Notes: generated by a model not told the origin, from the sequence alone. DNA of 44,429 nt from Moorena producens 3L (GCF_000211815.1 NZ_GL890923.1:1-44429); one strand, 5' to 3'. Counted from the first letter of the stretch, positions 1-8,457 are shown. A program made the numbers and translations.

Positions 1-770
1 CATATGCACCATGGCTATTATGGCTGGGCGGGTACGTGAGAAGAAACCGACATCAGGCACAAATTGACTTGATTGAGGAATTGCTCTGTTGGGCTGAAGT
101 GGAGCAAGCTAGTACTATTCTGGATGTCGGTTGTGGGATTGGTGGGAGTTCACTTTATTTAGCGCAACAGTTTGAAGCAAATGTTACTGGAATTACCTTA
201 AGTCCAGTTCAAGCATCACGAGGGACTGAACGAGCGCAAGTGGCTGGGTTGGCAACACGGGTTCAGTTTCAGGTTGCTAATGCTTTGGATATGCCTTTTG
301 CTGATGAAACCTTTGATTTTGTCTGGTCGATGGAGAGTGGAGAACATATGCCGGATAAGCAACAGTTTCTTCAAGAATGTTATCGGGTGCTGAAACCTGG
401 GGGAAGGTTTTTAATGGCAACTTGGTGTCATCGTCCGATAACCTTGGCGACGGGACAATTGACAACAGATGAACAGCAGCATTTGGCTGAGATTTATCGG
501 GTTTATTGTTTGCCTTATGTGATTTCTTTGCAGGAGTATGAGGAAATTGCTGGCAATTTGAATTTCCAAACTATTCGGACGGCGGATTGGTCAGATGCGG
601 TTGAACCGTTTTGGGATATTGTGATTGATTCTGCTTTTGAGCCGAAAGCGCTTTTAGGGTTGCTCAATAGTAATTGGAAAATTGTGGAAGCGGCACTGTC
701 GATGGGGTTGATGAGTCGAGGGTATCGCCGGGGCTTGATTCGTTATGGGTTGTTGTCTGGAACCAAGTGA
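1..770 (+). pseudogene. SAM-dependent methyltransferase (tocopherol methyltransferase-like), apparent frameshift, 5' end outside window
   Basis: Class I SAM-dependent methyltransferase resembling the cyanobacterial gamma-tocopherol / MPBQ methyltransferase family. From base 36 (GTG) there is an open frame of 244 residues with motif I LDVGCGIGGSS near residue 30 and the post-I/III motifs expected of the fold. The family's N-terminal signature HMHHGYYG is also present, at bases 1-24, but in another frame: reading frame 1 gives HMHHGYYGWAGT and then TGA at 37-39. The continuation (RRNRHQAQIDLIEELL) lies one base back, as if one base were missing near 34-37. Either the gene is a recent pseudogene, or the assembly has a 1-base error, or a shortened protein starts at the GTG. 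The substrate is uncertain. The rest of the 5' end lies outside the window. Confidence 0.75.
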
Positions 771-802
771 AGGGAACAGGTCGGAGTTGTAGAACATATG
801 AA

Positions 803-916
803 CTATAGCAATCCGATCTGATTCGTGAAATATAGTGGCCGAATCGCTATAACCCTTGCCCAGCAAGGATTTCCTATTTTGCTGATTGAAAAAATGATTT
901 AGTAGGATTGCTATAG
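803..916. repeat. MITE-like element with 12-bp perfect terminal inverted repeats
   Basis: CTATAGCAATCC at 803-814 is matched exactly in inverted orientation by GGATTGCTATAG at 905-916. The interior has no ORF worth calling. The same CTATAGCAAT-type end occurs at the palindrome near 42646 and as a solo end near 41766, so this looks like a non-autonomous dispersed repeat. It occupies most of the gap between the methyltransferase and the next gene. Confidence 0.6.
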
Positions 917-1040
917 GTACTATCAGAGCAAGCTAAAACCGATGAGGGGGCTATAGTTTTAGTCCAAATTTTCTGCATAAGTGACATGCTCCTATAGCTA
1001 ACTGTATTTTGTAGCTTTAAATTTTAACTAGGGGTAAGTC

Positions 1041-1721
1041 ATGAACCACTTTACTATAGTGATGGAGTTTTTGGGCGATCGCGAAAGATTCCTGAAGGAG
1101 GTTGACCAAGGGATTAGGATTGATATCAAAATTATCTCTTTATTAATTGCCAGCTCGGCATTTTTTGGGATTTATGGTGCAATTATCGGCTCGTTTAGTA
1201 GCCCTCTCCAGATTATCTCTTCAGCTATCAAATTACCGGCGCTATACTTGTTAACGCTGTTGATTTGTTTACCGACTTTATATTTTTATGAGATTAGCTC
1301 AGGCTCTAAACGTAGTTTTGGGCAGTACCTAGCTTTGCTTTTGGCGGCGACATCTGTGATTAGTGTGATGCTATTTGGCTTTGCTCCTATCACTCTCTTT
1401 TTCCGTCTCTCGATTGATGATTATACATTTTTTCAGCTCTTAAATATAGTAATATTTGGCATCACTGGGTTAATTGGTGTCAATGTGTTTTACCAATGCA
1501 TGGGATTGATCACTGAGCAAGAAGCTGAAGAAAACAAATCTCGCACTAGACTTCTTAAAGCTTGGTTAGTGCTGTATGGATTTGTTGGGAGCCAATTGGG
1601 ATGGACCCTCAGACCATTTTTCGGAGATCCTGGGGAACCTTTTGCCGTATTTCGCGAGCTAGAGAGTAATTTTTATCTGCATTTGTTGGAGTTAATTGGT
1701 AAAGTGCTGGGTTGGGGTTAA
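1041..1721 (+). CDS. Multi-pass membrane protein, cyanobacterial family of unknown function
   Basis: A 226-residue protein with about five or six hydrophobic segments, at roughly residues 30-55, 63-82, 92-118, 128-152 and 172-188. A short soluble N-terminus contains a DRERFLKEVDQG patch. It resembles a cyanobacterial family sometimes labelled 'actin-binding WH2 domain-containing', a label I would not trust functionally. The layout is also reminiscent of Yip1-like membrane proteins. The ATG at 1041 has a purine-rich GGGGTAAG just upstream. A terminator-like hairpin lies 45 bases after the stop, so it is probably not strongly co-transcribed with the next gene. No enzymatic motif is visible. Confidence 0.7.
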   Translation: MNHFTIVMEFLGDRERFLKEVDQGIRIDIKIISLLIASSAFFGIYGAIIGSFSSPLQIISSAIKLPALYLLTLLICLPTLYFYEISSGSKRSFGQYLALLLAATSVISVMLFGFAPITLFFRLSIDDYTFFQLLNIVIFGITGLIGVNVFYQCMGLITEQEAEENKSRTRLLKAWLVLYGFVGSQLGWTLRPFFGDPGEPFAVFRELESNFYLHLLELIGKVLGWG

Positions 1722-1766
1722 GGCTTACTATTGATTTGTTGTTTTGAAGCCACACTTGTGGCAGCT

Positions 1767-1788
1767 ATAGCGCTGCCCGCAGCGCTAT
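1767..1788 (+). terminator. GC-rich hairpin, terminator-like
   Basis: ATAGCGCTGC (1767-1776) pairs perfectly with GCAGCGCTAT (1779-1788) and is followed by the T-rich stretch TTATTCTAT. Its position 45 bases past the stop of the membrane-protein gene suits an intrinsic terminator. A dispersed palindrome is the alternative. Confidence 0.5.
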
Positions 1789-1930
1789 TTATTCTATCGA
1801 TAACGGATGGGATTGCTTGGGTGGAAGTAAGAGGACTTGATTTATTCGCGGTGTGATTTTCACTACTGACTGGTGGGTGATTGGGATTGGTTAAAGATAT
1901 CAGAAAATGGTGTAACAGGAGCGAGATGAT

Positions 1931-2647
1931 ATGTCATCAAATTTAGGTAATTTACAGATTACGTCAGAAGATATCAGAAACCTGGTAGATCTGAATTTTG
2001 CTAAGCTTGTGGCTATTGATTTTTGTCGGGGGTTTATCTTTAAGAAGCCTAAGCATATGTTATCGGTTCTGTTAACTGAGATATTTATATTGGGTCTGAG
2101 TTTAATTTTATTTTTGCCTCCAATCCTGATTTTTATGAAAAATTCTGGCAATTTGCCTGAAGACCAGGCTGGGACAACGGGGCTATTTAGTCTATTGGTG
2201 GGATTGTTTGTGTCAGGAATAGTGATTGGGAATGTATATTTATATAAACAAGGGAAGCGAATTAAGTCTTTGGTTAGGTTAATGGATCAGGTTGATAACT
2301 ATAATGGTGTGATTAAAGCGATTGAGTTAGCTGAACGGATAGAGGCGATTGAGGGGTCAAGTACTGAGTTGAAACAATCTGAAAGCCGTAAAAAAGTTAT
2401 TGACTCTCTAGCTATTACTAAACAAAGTTTAGTGAATGCTTTACAAGTAGAAAATTTAATCAGAAGTCATGATAATTTAATTGACAGTCGTCAGGTATTG
2501 TTAAGCAATCTTGATGATAATTTTGCTACTTTGATGGCTTTTGAGCTGAGTGAGGAAACTGGTGAGTATGGTCGCTTACTTAATCAGTCTCTTCAGATTG
2601 GTATGAGTGTACATAAGGAGGTGATAAATTTACAAGGTAAGCGGTAG
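1931..2647 (+). CDS. Two-TM membrane protein with cytosolic helical tail, unknown function
   Basis: A 238-residue protein. Two hydrophobic segments (about residues 43-68 and 83-103) are followed by a hydrophilic, helix-forming tail (105-238) rich in Glu, Lys and Leu, likely coiled coil. The ATG follows AGGAG at 1917-1921 with suitable spacing. I recognise no named domain. It is preceded by a separate membrane-protein gene in the same orientation and converges with the retron-type RT gene. The tail could be a protein-interaction region, but nothing in the sequence assigns a role. Confidence 0.65.
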   Translation: MSSNLGNLQITSEDIRNLVDLNFAKLVAIDFCRGFIFKKPKHMLSVLLTEIFILGLSLILFLPPILIFMKNSGNLPEDQAGTTGLFSLLVGLFVSGIVIGNVYLYKQGKRIKSLVRLMDQVDNYNGVIKAIELAERIEAIEGSSTELKQSESRKKVIDSLAITKQSLVNALQVENLIRSHDNLIDSRQVLLSNLDDNFATLMAFELSEETGEYGRLLNQSLQIGMSVHKEVINLQGKR

Positions 2648-2653
2648 TTAGTT

Positions 2654-2690
2654 GAACGCGATCGCGTGGCCGAAAGGCCAAGGTTGTCTG
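2654..2690. repeat. Palindromic GCGTGGCC...GGCCAAGG dispersed repeat
   Basis: GCGATCGCGTGGCCGAAAGG followed by CCAAGGTTG. GGCC-GAAA-GGCC forms a small hairpin. A longer version of the same motif, with CGCGTAGCGTGGCC units, sits at 4333-4388 just upstream of the RT gene, and a variant interrupts the IS630 transposase near 16270. Confidence 0.5.
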
Positions 2691-2714
2691 TCAGAATGCA
2701 GAATTAAGAATGCA

Positions 2715-2868
2715 GAAGGCAGAATGTAGAATGTAGAATGTAGAATGTAGAATGTAGAATGTAGAATGTAGAATGTAGAATGCAGAATTACAAATTCTTA
2801 ATTCTTAATTCTTAATTCTTAATTCTTAATTCTTAATTCTTAATTCTTAATTCTTAATTCTTAATTCA
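2715..2868. repeat. Two adjacent heptanucleotide tandem arrays
   Basis: A GTAGAAT array (about nine units, ~2720-2782) is followed by an AATTCTT array (about eleven units, ~2793-2868). Heptanucleotide short tandem repeats of this kind are known from filamentous cyanobacterial intergenic DNA. Together they fill the gap between the convergent membrane-protein and RT genes. Confidence 0.85.
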
Positions 2869-2888
2869 AAAATAAGGTAAGCTGATAC

Positions 2889-4301
2889 CTAATCCCTATT
2901 AGATAACCATTTTTCTTTGATGCGTTGGATTTGTGCTTGAAAGAGGGCTGCTTTTTCGGGATTGACCATGGCGATGAAGTTGGCATAGCCTTGAATCGCT
3001 GCGATTACATTACTGGAGTTTCCCCAGTGTTTGCTGTCTGGACCGTCTTTTTCGATTTGATAGAGGGTGGCACGGAAGCGTTTTAATTGTTTTCTGGAAA
3101 TATTGAGATGGTCGTTGACTACAATTCCTGTTACTTCTTGCTGCTGGGATTTCCGTAGGATTCGGGTCTTTTGTTGATTGATAGTAAACCCTTCGTGAGC
3201 TACTACGGAGCTGGTGCGTTTTAGGAGTTTACCGATAAAGCGGAGGCTATTACCGGAGGCGGAAAAGGTGAGATCATCGGCATAGCGGGTGTAAATAAAG
3301 CCTAAGTCTGTGGCTAGTTTGGTTAGTCGGTGGTCTAAACGACGGCACAATATGTTGGTAATGGCTGGTGAAGCGGGGGAGCCTTGGGGGAGGTGGCGAT
3401 CGCTTGTGGCTACGTAGTAGGTTTTGCTATCTAGTTCGACTTCTTCGATGTCCGCTTCTGTACATAGTAATCCAAATACTGTTGCTGCTGCTTCTGAATA
3501 ACCGAATGACCGGAAAAGTCCTTTGACTCGTTGGTAGGAAATGGATGGGAAGAAGTTTTTGAGGTCAATGTTGATAATGACATCAGCACCAACATGAGGC
3601 TGGGCGTTGGTTACTATGGAGCGATCGCGTCGAAAGCCGTGAGCTGCATTGTCTAGTTCTAGTTTTTCTAGTATGTTGCTGAGAATCCAGTGTTGTGCTT
3701 GTTTTAGTTTTGGTTTGGGTGCGGAAATTAATCGCTCTCCACCGGTTTTTTTGGGAATCTTGAAACGAATGTAGTGAGATATGGTGGCGGTTTTGCGATT
3801 AAATGCGAGAAAGCGTAGTTGTCCGAGGGTAATCCCCATGGCTTGAGCAATTTGTTGGGGTGTGCTAAGCAGCGGTAATTTATAGGTTTCTAATCGTATG
3901 CGATCGCTTTCGGTATGGTTTAGACCTGGGGATACTTGCTCACCGAGATAGAGTATTTCCTGTTCCTGGCGTATAGCCCACGCTTCGGCACGTTCGAGCC
4001 GTTGTTGTTCCCGTCGTTGTTTGGTTTCCTGACGCTTAAGCCTAGACTGGGCTAACCGTTCTTTTAGCAACCGCTTACGCAGTGCTTGTTCGTTTTGTAG
4101 TTTCTTACTTTCTTGGCGCAGTTGGGCTAGTTCTCGCTGGAGTTCTCCCCGCCGTCGAATTTCATCAGCTGGATCTTCTGGCATCTCACCTTGTGCTGGC
4201 CAAAATCCGTAGCGAATCATTTCTTCGAGGACGAATTCTTCTTTACCTATTTGGCGGATGCGATCGTAGAGTTCCTGACGGGTACGGGGTTGGTCTGACA
4301 T
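2889..4301 (-). CDS. Retron-type reverse transcriptase with charged coiled-coil N-terminal extension
   Basis: RNA-directed DNA polymerase of 470 residues. The catalytic core spans about 165-450: INIDLKNFFPSI with the first catalytic Asp (D246), QGSPASP at 306-312, and YADD at 340-343. Two motifs regarded as hallmarks of retron RTs are present: NAxxH (NAQPH, 232-236) and VTG (390-392). There is no maturase or HNH domain, so it is not a group II intron ORF. Residues 1-160 form an extension rich in Arg, Glu and Gln (about 45-115 highly charged and helical) that compact retron RTs lack. No effector gene lies in the same operon: the downstream neighbour is convergent and the upstream one divergent. 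The msr-msd RNA would be expected within a few hundred bases above 4301, but I could not identify it. RT assignment is secure; retron function is inference. Confidence 0.88.
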   Translation of the reverse strand: MSDQPRTRQELYDRIRQIGKEEFVLEEMIRYGFWPAQGEMPEDPADEIRRRGELQRELAQLRQESKKLQNEQALRKRLLKERLAQSRLKRQETKQRREQQRLERAEAWAIRQEQEILYLGEQVSPGLNHTESDRIRLETYKLPLLSTPQQIAQAMGITLGQLRFLAFNRKTATISHYIRFKIPKKTGGERLISAPKPKLKQAQHWILSNILEKLELDNAAHGFRRDRSIVTNAQPHVGADVIINIDLKNFFPSISYQRVKGLFRSFGYSEAAATVFGLLCTEADIEEVELDSKTYYVATSDRHLPQGSPASPAITNILCRRLDHRLTKLATDLGFIYTRYADDLTFSASGNSLRFIGKLLKRTSSVVAHEGFTINQQKTRILRKSQQQEVTGIVVNDHLNISRKQLKRFRATLYQIEKDGPDSKHWGNSSNVIAAIQGYANFIAMVNPEKAALFQAQIQRIKEKWLSNRD

Positions 4302-4332
4302 GGGAACTATTTTTTAGTTTTTAGGTTGGTTG

Positions 4333-4388
4333 TTCGCGTAGCGTGGCCGTTCGCGTAGCGTGGCCAAAAGGCCAAAAGGCCAAGGTTG
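4333..4388. repeat. Stacked CGTAGCGTGGCC / AAAAGGCC palindromic repeat
   Basis: Two copies of GTTCGCGTAGCGTGGCC are followed by three GGCC-containing AAAAGGCC units and CCAAGGTTG. GGCC pairs with GGCC through AAAA loops, giving nested small hairpins immediately 5' of the RT gene. This is the same family as 2654-2690. Confidence 0.6.
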
Positions 4389-4793
4389 TTTGTTATAGCG
4401 CTATGGGCAGGGAATAGGGAACAGCGGATCACCGGAACAAAGAAGAGGCAAGAGGCAAGAGGCAAGAGATAAAAAATCCTCTGTACCTGATTAGGCTATA
4501 AACCGCTATACATTTTTTCCCATTGTCTTGATGAAGTCGCTGATGGGGGAAATTCCCTTTGGTGGCACCGGTACAGGCAGTTATGGGTGATTGTCAACTG
4601 CGCTTTTTCAATTTTAGCTGCTTGCACAAGAGTGTTCCAAGGTGATAGACAGAGCGGTAAGGGGCAGCCCTTTCGATACATCACAGCAGATTCATTTTTG
4701 ACTAATGTTGCCAGATTTTCAGTTTGAGATACACTCGCAATCCCGTTATATATCACTAGGCATTAAGGTTAGGAAATTTATAAAAGCTGAAAA

Positions 4794-4840
4794 AGGTGCG
4801 ACCCGTGGCGAATTTAATTCTTAATGCGGAAAGCGCACCT
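4794..4840 (+). repeat. 47-bp dispersed palindromic repeat, copy 1
   Basis: Ends AGGTGCG and CGCACCT are inverted repeats. The core GCGAATTTAATTCTTAATG is shared with copies at 13444, 25975, 42431 and 42487, all in the same orientation. In this copy the inner stem (ACCC ... GCGGA) has decayed relative to copies with ACCC ... GGGT. Confidence 0.85.
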
Positions 4841-5247
4841 AAGTTTTTGTAGTCAACTTTAGCATGCATGCCCGCCCTGCTTACTAAGGGGGGTTAGGGG
4901 GGATTCCTCTTGCCTTGCGGGTAGCGCTATATGCGTCTTGACAACCTGGGATGGCTTAATCGGCATAGGCATAATCACCATAGAACACAGACAGGCAAAG
5001 TATATCGAGCACAATCAAGATTTTTTTCAGTTGTTTCATAGCTAGAACAGCTAGTGTAAAAATTTATTATTGACCGATGCTAATGTAATCACAACTATTA
5101 TCACAAGTAGTTTATGATTAATTTTTTTTACTCTATTTTAATGTCCATCAGGAAATGATTGAATTTGTCCTACCTGTTGATTGAAAGGCTAAGCAGTGGA
5201 TACATAAACCAATTTATCGTAAAAATTCCTGGAAAATAAATTATTAT

Positions 5248-5282
5248 GACTCGAAGCTCCTGACTCGAAGCTCCTGACTCGG
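5248..5282. repeat. 14-bp tandem repeat
   Basis: GACTCGAAGCTCCT occurs twice back to back (5248-5261, 5262-5275), followed by a partial third GACTCGG. It lies about 135 bases upstream of the hydrolase start. No function is evident. Confidence 0.7.
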
Positions 5283-5416
5283 AGGATAGTTGGTTATGTC
5301 GAACTGAGGTAATTTTCAATTATCAATTTTTAATTGACGAAAAACACTGATGGTCTATAGATAAATCAGCAGCTAAGATCGATGAATTAACAGATCAGAT
5401 GTGATAGGAGATGACA

Positions 5417-7162
5417 ATGTCTGTACCTACCCGTACTCCTTTACCAATTATCCTAATTCGTGGGTTTGGCGGTCTCAATATTGAAGAGGAACAGCGCTTA
5501 ACCTACCAGGGCTTTAACCAAGGCAGTGTCTATGAACACAAAAAGGGAACAAATGAGATTTATGAAGGATTAATCCTGAGTTTCCTCAAGTCAGACTGGC
5601 AATACCAGGATGCTACTAACGTGGTGACCTTTAGTAGTCGGGAAATTGAAGATGAACCAACCCTGCCTCGGAAACTAAAGTCTTTGCAGCAAATGCTCCA
5701 GGATGGCAAACCCCTGCCATCATCACTTCAGTGGTTAAAGGATAATGGTATTTTCGATAAATTTAAGCGCCTCAAAGAAGAAACCTATACTTTAAACTAT
5801 CCAGACAAAACTGAACAAAAAAGATATTTTTCAGGGGATAAAGTAGTCATAAACCCAGAGATGTCAGAATACTTTTTGGAGTCTATCAAAGAGCCTTGGC
5901 GCTCTATTTGGGTATTTCGCTACTATGACCTAAAAGAGCGTAAATTTGACACCTATGGTAATGCCTTGGTGCGTCTGATCTACTTAATTCGTGAACTAAC
6001 GGCGAATCAAGCAGGTGTTAAACCTAAGGTTAACATCATCGCCCATTCTATGGGTGGGTTAATCGCTCGCGAAGCAGTTCAAGTCACCTATCCCAGCCTT
6101 GGTCTTAAGGCTGAAGACTACATCAATAAAATTATCACTTTGGGCACTCCTCACCAAGGCATTACCTTCCAAATCTTAGAAGATTGGCTGGGTTTTGGGG
6201 GAGAACTAGGAGCTCAAGAAGAATTAGAGCGCTTTAATCTCAAAAATCAAAGTAAGCTCAACAACCCCTATTCGTTCCAAAATTTTGAGAAACACTTTCC
6301 CTTAGAACGACTTTTAACTATTGTTGGCACCAACTATAAGTCTTACAATTTGCGACAAGCCTCCTTTCTCAACCGCGTTTTCTCCCCGAGATATGAGTTT
6401 GGTTCTAACTATAACCGTAGTGATGGCTTAGTTAAGCAATTCTCTGCCCAAATTCCTGGGGCACCCCGTACCTTTATCCACAAATCCCACGGTGGTTTCG
6501 ACTCCGTGATTACTTCCCGAGAAGCATTTGAAGTAGCAACGCGCTTTTTCTTTGGGAATGTGCGATCGCGTTTACGTTTTGTCAACGGCCAAATCACTCG
6601 GGGTAAGGATTGGTTTGGCAAAAGTGAGTTCTTTCTGGGAGTATCCATTAAACCCCGTCTGGTGGATTTTGAACTGTTCCACCAGAGTGAGGCTGCGGAA
6701 AACTGCTATGGTCCGTTTATTAAAGAGGATTTGACCGACGAAAAGCCAGCATTTCCTTGGGCAGATGGCAAAAATCTGATCTGGGAAGGGTACTTGAATA
6801 CCATATCGATTCTAGAGGATGAGAGCATCCCAGCCCAAGAGAAAGACATGGTCTTACGGCTGGACTTTTACGTCGGTGAGCGGGATTTGTTAGGTCTTGG
6901 TTTCTCTGACAATGTCATCTTCCGCAAACAATACTATATTCGGGTTCTGATTGCCAAGACACCCATAGAACTCTACCTCCATAGCGATGAAAAATTTTCT
7001 CAGCCAGATTTTACCGCCAATCCCGCTGATAAGATGAAAGAAGTGGATGGTGCCTGGGAATTTCAAGTGCAAGACACTGGATTTGAAGGAACCTTCCAGA
7101 TCGAAATTGATTGTCTTCCTGAACAGGGACATCCAGAACCGTTCCTTTCCGGGATAGAGTAA
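5417..7162 (+). CDS. PGAP1/lipase-like alpha/beta hydrolase
   Basis: Predicted serine esterase/lipase. Counting from the ATG at 5411, the nucleophile elbow is AHSMGG with Ser213, Asp338 lies in RSDGLV and His360 in KSHGG, a complete and correctly ordered triad for the lipase/PGAP1-like fold. ITLGTPHQG at 243-251 is typical of phospholipase/acyltransferase-like members. Residues from ~385 to the end form an additional beta-rich domain I do not recognise. No signal peptide is apparent, so it is probably cytosolic. I prefer the ATG at 5417 because the TAGGAG at 5405-5410 touches the 5411 ATG but is 6 bases from 5417. The substrate is unknown. It stands alone, divergent from the RT. Confidence 0.82.
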   Translation: MSVPTRTPLPIILIRGFGGLNIEEEQRLTYQGFNQGSVYEHKKGTNEIYEGLILSFLKSDWQYQDATNVVTFSSREIEDEPTLPRKLKSLQQMLQDGKPLPSSLQWLKDNGIFDKFKRLKEETYTLNYPDKTEQKRYFSGDKVVINPEMSEYFLESIKEPWRSIWVFRYYDLKERKFDTYGNALVRLIYLIRELTANQAGVKPKVNIIAHSMGGLIAREAVQVTYPSLGLKAEDYINKIITLGTPHQGITFQILEDWLGFGGELGAQEELERFNLKNQSKLNNPYSFQNFEKHFPLERLLTIVGTNYKSYNLRQASFLNRVFSPRYEFGSNYNRSDGLVKQFSAQIPGAPRTFIHKSHGGFDSVITSREAFEVATRFFFGNVRSRLRFVNGQITRGKDWFGKSEFFLGVSIKPRLVDFELFHQSEAAENCYGPFIKEDLTDEKPAFPWADGKNLIWEGYLNTISILEDESIPAQEKDMVLRLDFYVGERDLLGLGFSDNVIFRKQYYIRVLIAKTPIELYLHSDEKFSQPDFTANPADKMKEVDGAWEFQVQDTGFEGTFQIEIDCLPEQGHPEPFLSGIE

Positions 7163-7484
7163 TGGGTAATGGTTAATTAGTAATGGGTAATGGGTAATTG
7201 GTAGTTGATGATTACCGATTACCGATTACCCTGACCCAAAAATCCAGCCACTATTTGGTAAGTGATTGTAAGCTATCAGCGTGTCGCGTATCAGCTTATG
7301 CGCTACTTGAGGTGCTACTTGAGGTAGTTATGGGCTATGGGCAAGCTACACCGAACAGCTTTTGAATAAAACCGGTAAGCATTGGTTTATCTCTGTTACG
7401 GAAAGCTGACGGCTGACCACTGACGGCTGAATGCTTACAAGTAATTAACCGGAATTGTAAATAGATTGATACTAGATTTAACCA
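7163..7484. other. Repeat-filled intergenic region
   Basis: Contains a TAATGGGTAA / GATTACC short repeat tract (7163-7231), CTACTTGAGGTGCTACTTGA direct repeats near 7300, and at ~7376-7441 a copy of the GTAAGCATT...GCTGAATGCTTAC inverted-end element with GACGGCTGACC units inside. No gene is seen. Confidence 0.6.
7376..7441. repeat. GTAAGCATTCAGC-ended dispersed element
   Basis: The left end GTAAGCATT (~7376) is complemented by GCTGAATGCTTAC (~7428-7440). The interior carries GCTGACGGCTGACCACTGAC units. Other copies are at 31722-31877 and 44215-44348, with solo ends at ~17231 and ~39339. Confidence 0.6.
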
Positions 7485-7853
7485 ATGGCTTCATCAAAAT
7501 CAAAACGCAATGCTTCTGACTCCAAAACCTCTGGCAATCGAACTGTCTACCAGGAATTTGGCACTAGCAACGACGCTGCAGTGGAACGACCGATTCAGGA
7601 ACTTCCCCCAAATCAGCAAGATTTGCGGGTACAGGCATCACGGAAGGGACGTAAGGGAAAAACCGTTACAGTAATTAGTGGATTTCAATCATCACCAGAA
7701 ACCTTAACCAAGTTACTTAAACAGCTGAAAGGCCAATGTGGTAGTGGTGGTACAGTTAAAGATAATACTATTGAAATTCAAGGAAATCATACTGATAAAC
7801 TAGTGCAAATAATGATTAAACTGGGCTACAAAGCTAAAGTTAGTGGTGGTTAA
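7485..7853 (+). CDS. yciH: SUI1/eIF1-family translation factor (YciH-like)
   Basis: A 122-residue protein whose C-terminal ~75 residues match the SUI1/eIF1 fold: RKGRKGKTVTVISGF, then the conserved core CGSGGTVKDNTIEIQGNH and a terminal GYKAKVSGG. The N-terminal ~50 residues are polar and probably disordered, as in other bacterial YciH proteins. The family is thought to influence start-codon or initiator discrimination on the 30S subunit; its cyanobacterial role is not well defined. It converges with the coiled-coil gene across a perfect hairpin. Confidence 0.88.
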   Translation: MASSKSKRNASDSKTSGNRTVYQEFGTSNDAAVERPIQELPPNQQDLRVQASRKGRKGKTVTVISGFQSSPETLTKLLKQLKGQCGSGGTVKDNTIEIQGNHTDKLVQIMIKLGYKAKVSGG

Positions 7854-7893
7854 TGGTATAAGATAAAATAAACCTGGATGTTTAAACACGGAT

Positions 7894-7925
7894 AAACGGA
7901 TAACCTAATCTTAGGTTATCCGTTT
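7894..7925. terminator. Bidirectional terminator hairpin
   Basis: A perfect 15-bp inverted repeat: AAACGGATAACCTAA (7894-7908), TC, then TTAGGTTATCCGTTT (7911-7925), between two convergent genes. There is no long T run, but A/T-rich flanks occur on both sides. Confidence 0.7.
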
Positions 7926-7950
7926 GAATTACTAATTTTAATGACTAAAT

Positions 7951-8457
7951 TTAAATTACTAGTTTGGTAATCCTTAAAACATCGTGATCGGAACGAAGAT
8001 AGGGAACTGAGGTACTTCTGAATCCAGTAACAAAGGGTCGATGATACAACTTCCAATAAATGGGACTCAGGTCATGAGCGATCGCTTTTAGGGCTTTGAG
8101 TTCTTCTGCTAGTTCCGCTGCCAGTTCATTAATCCGTTCAGCGTGGTCATAAGCTTGTTGTGTGGCTTGTTCTATTTGGTCTTCCAGGGTTAGGGGTTGA
8201 CTGATGGTAAGTGCTGGCTGTAACTGCTGCTGTTTTTGTTCCAACTGGGCTTCTAAGGCTGCGATCGCATTATCGATTCCTAGTATCTCTACCGAGCGTT
8301 GGGCGTTTTCACTGGCTTGACGACGGTAGGCTTGAGCGATCGCTTCTGGAGACTGGTCTTCTAAGATAATTTCCTGGCGGGTTAGGGTATCACGTTCAGC
8401 ACGTAGTGCGGCAATGCTCTGGCGAATTGCGTCAATTTCTGAGTTTATTTGCTCCAT
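7951..8457 (-). CDS. Coiled-coil protein, unknown function
   Basis: A 168-residue hydrophilic protein. Residues 1-35 and 55-130 are heptad-like alpha helices rich in Glu, Gln, Ala and Leu. The C-terminal ~35 residues (IYWKLYHRPFVTGFRSTSVP region) are different and may be a small globular tail. No catalytic or binding motif was recognised and no signal peptide. It stands alone on the minus strand, converging with yciH. Confidence 0.6.
   Translation of the reverse strand: MEQINSEIDAIRQSIAALRAERDTLTRQEIILEDQSPEAIAQAYRRQASENAQRSVEILGIDNAIAALEAQLEQKQQQLQPALTISQPLTLEDQIEQATQQAYDHAERINELAAELAEELKALKAIAHDLSPIYWKLYHRPFVTGFRSTSVPYLRSDHDVLRITKLVI

Larger units (their letters stand above)
4302..5416. 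other. 1.1-kb gene-poor region upstream of the RT; possible site of a retron ncRNA
   Basis: On the RT (minus) strand this holds stacked palindromes at 4333-4388, an AAGAGGC tandem run (~4441-4468), and an open frame (4756-4496, GTG start, 86 residues, no RBS, no recognised domain) that I do not call as a gene. Further right are the 47-bp palindromic repeat at 4794-4840, a 14-bp tandem repeat at 5248-5275, and otherwise AT-rich unique DNA. If the RT is a functional retron, its msr-msd should be transcribed leftward from somewhere in 4302-4790. I did not find a convincing a1/a2 pair by eye. Confidence 0.4.

Noticed and set aside
2715..2868. CRISPR array
   Set aside because: Units are 7 bp and contiguous with no spacers; no cas genes in the window.
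2889..4301. Group II intron maturase
   Set aside because: The protein lacks maturase X and HNH regions and shows NAxxH and VTG motifs of retron RTs; no intron domain V/VI hairpin was seen next to it.
4496..4756. 86-residue open frame on the minus strand upstream of the RT
   Set aside because: Starts at GTG with no ribosome site, no recognised domain, and lies in repeat-rich DNA. Its sequence could equally be part of a non-coding RNA.
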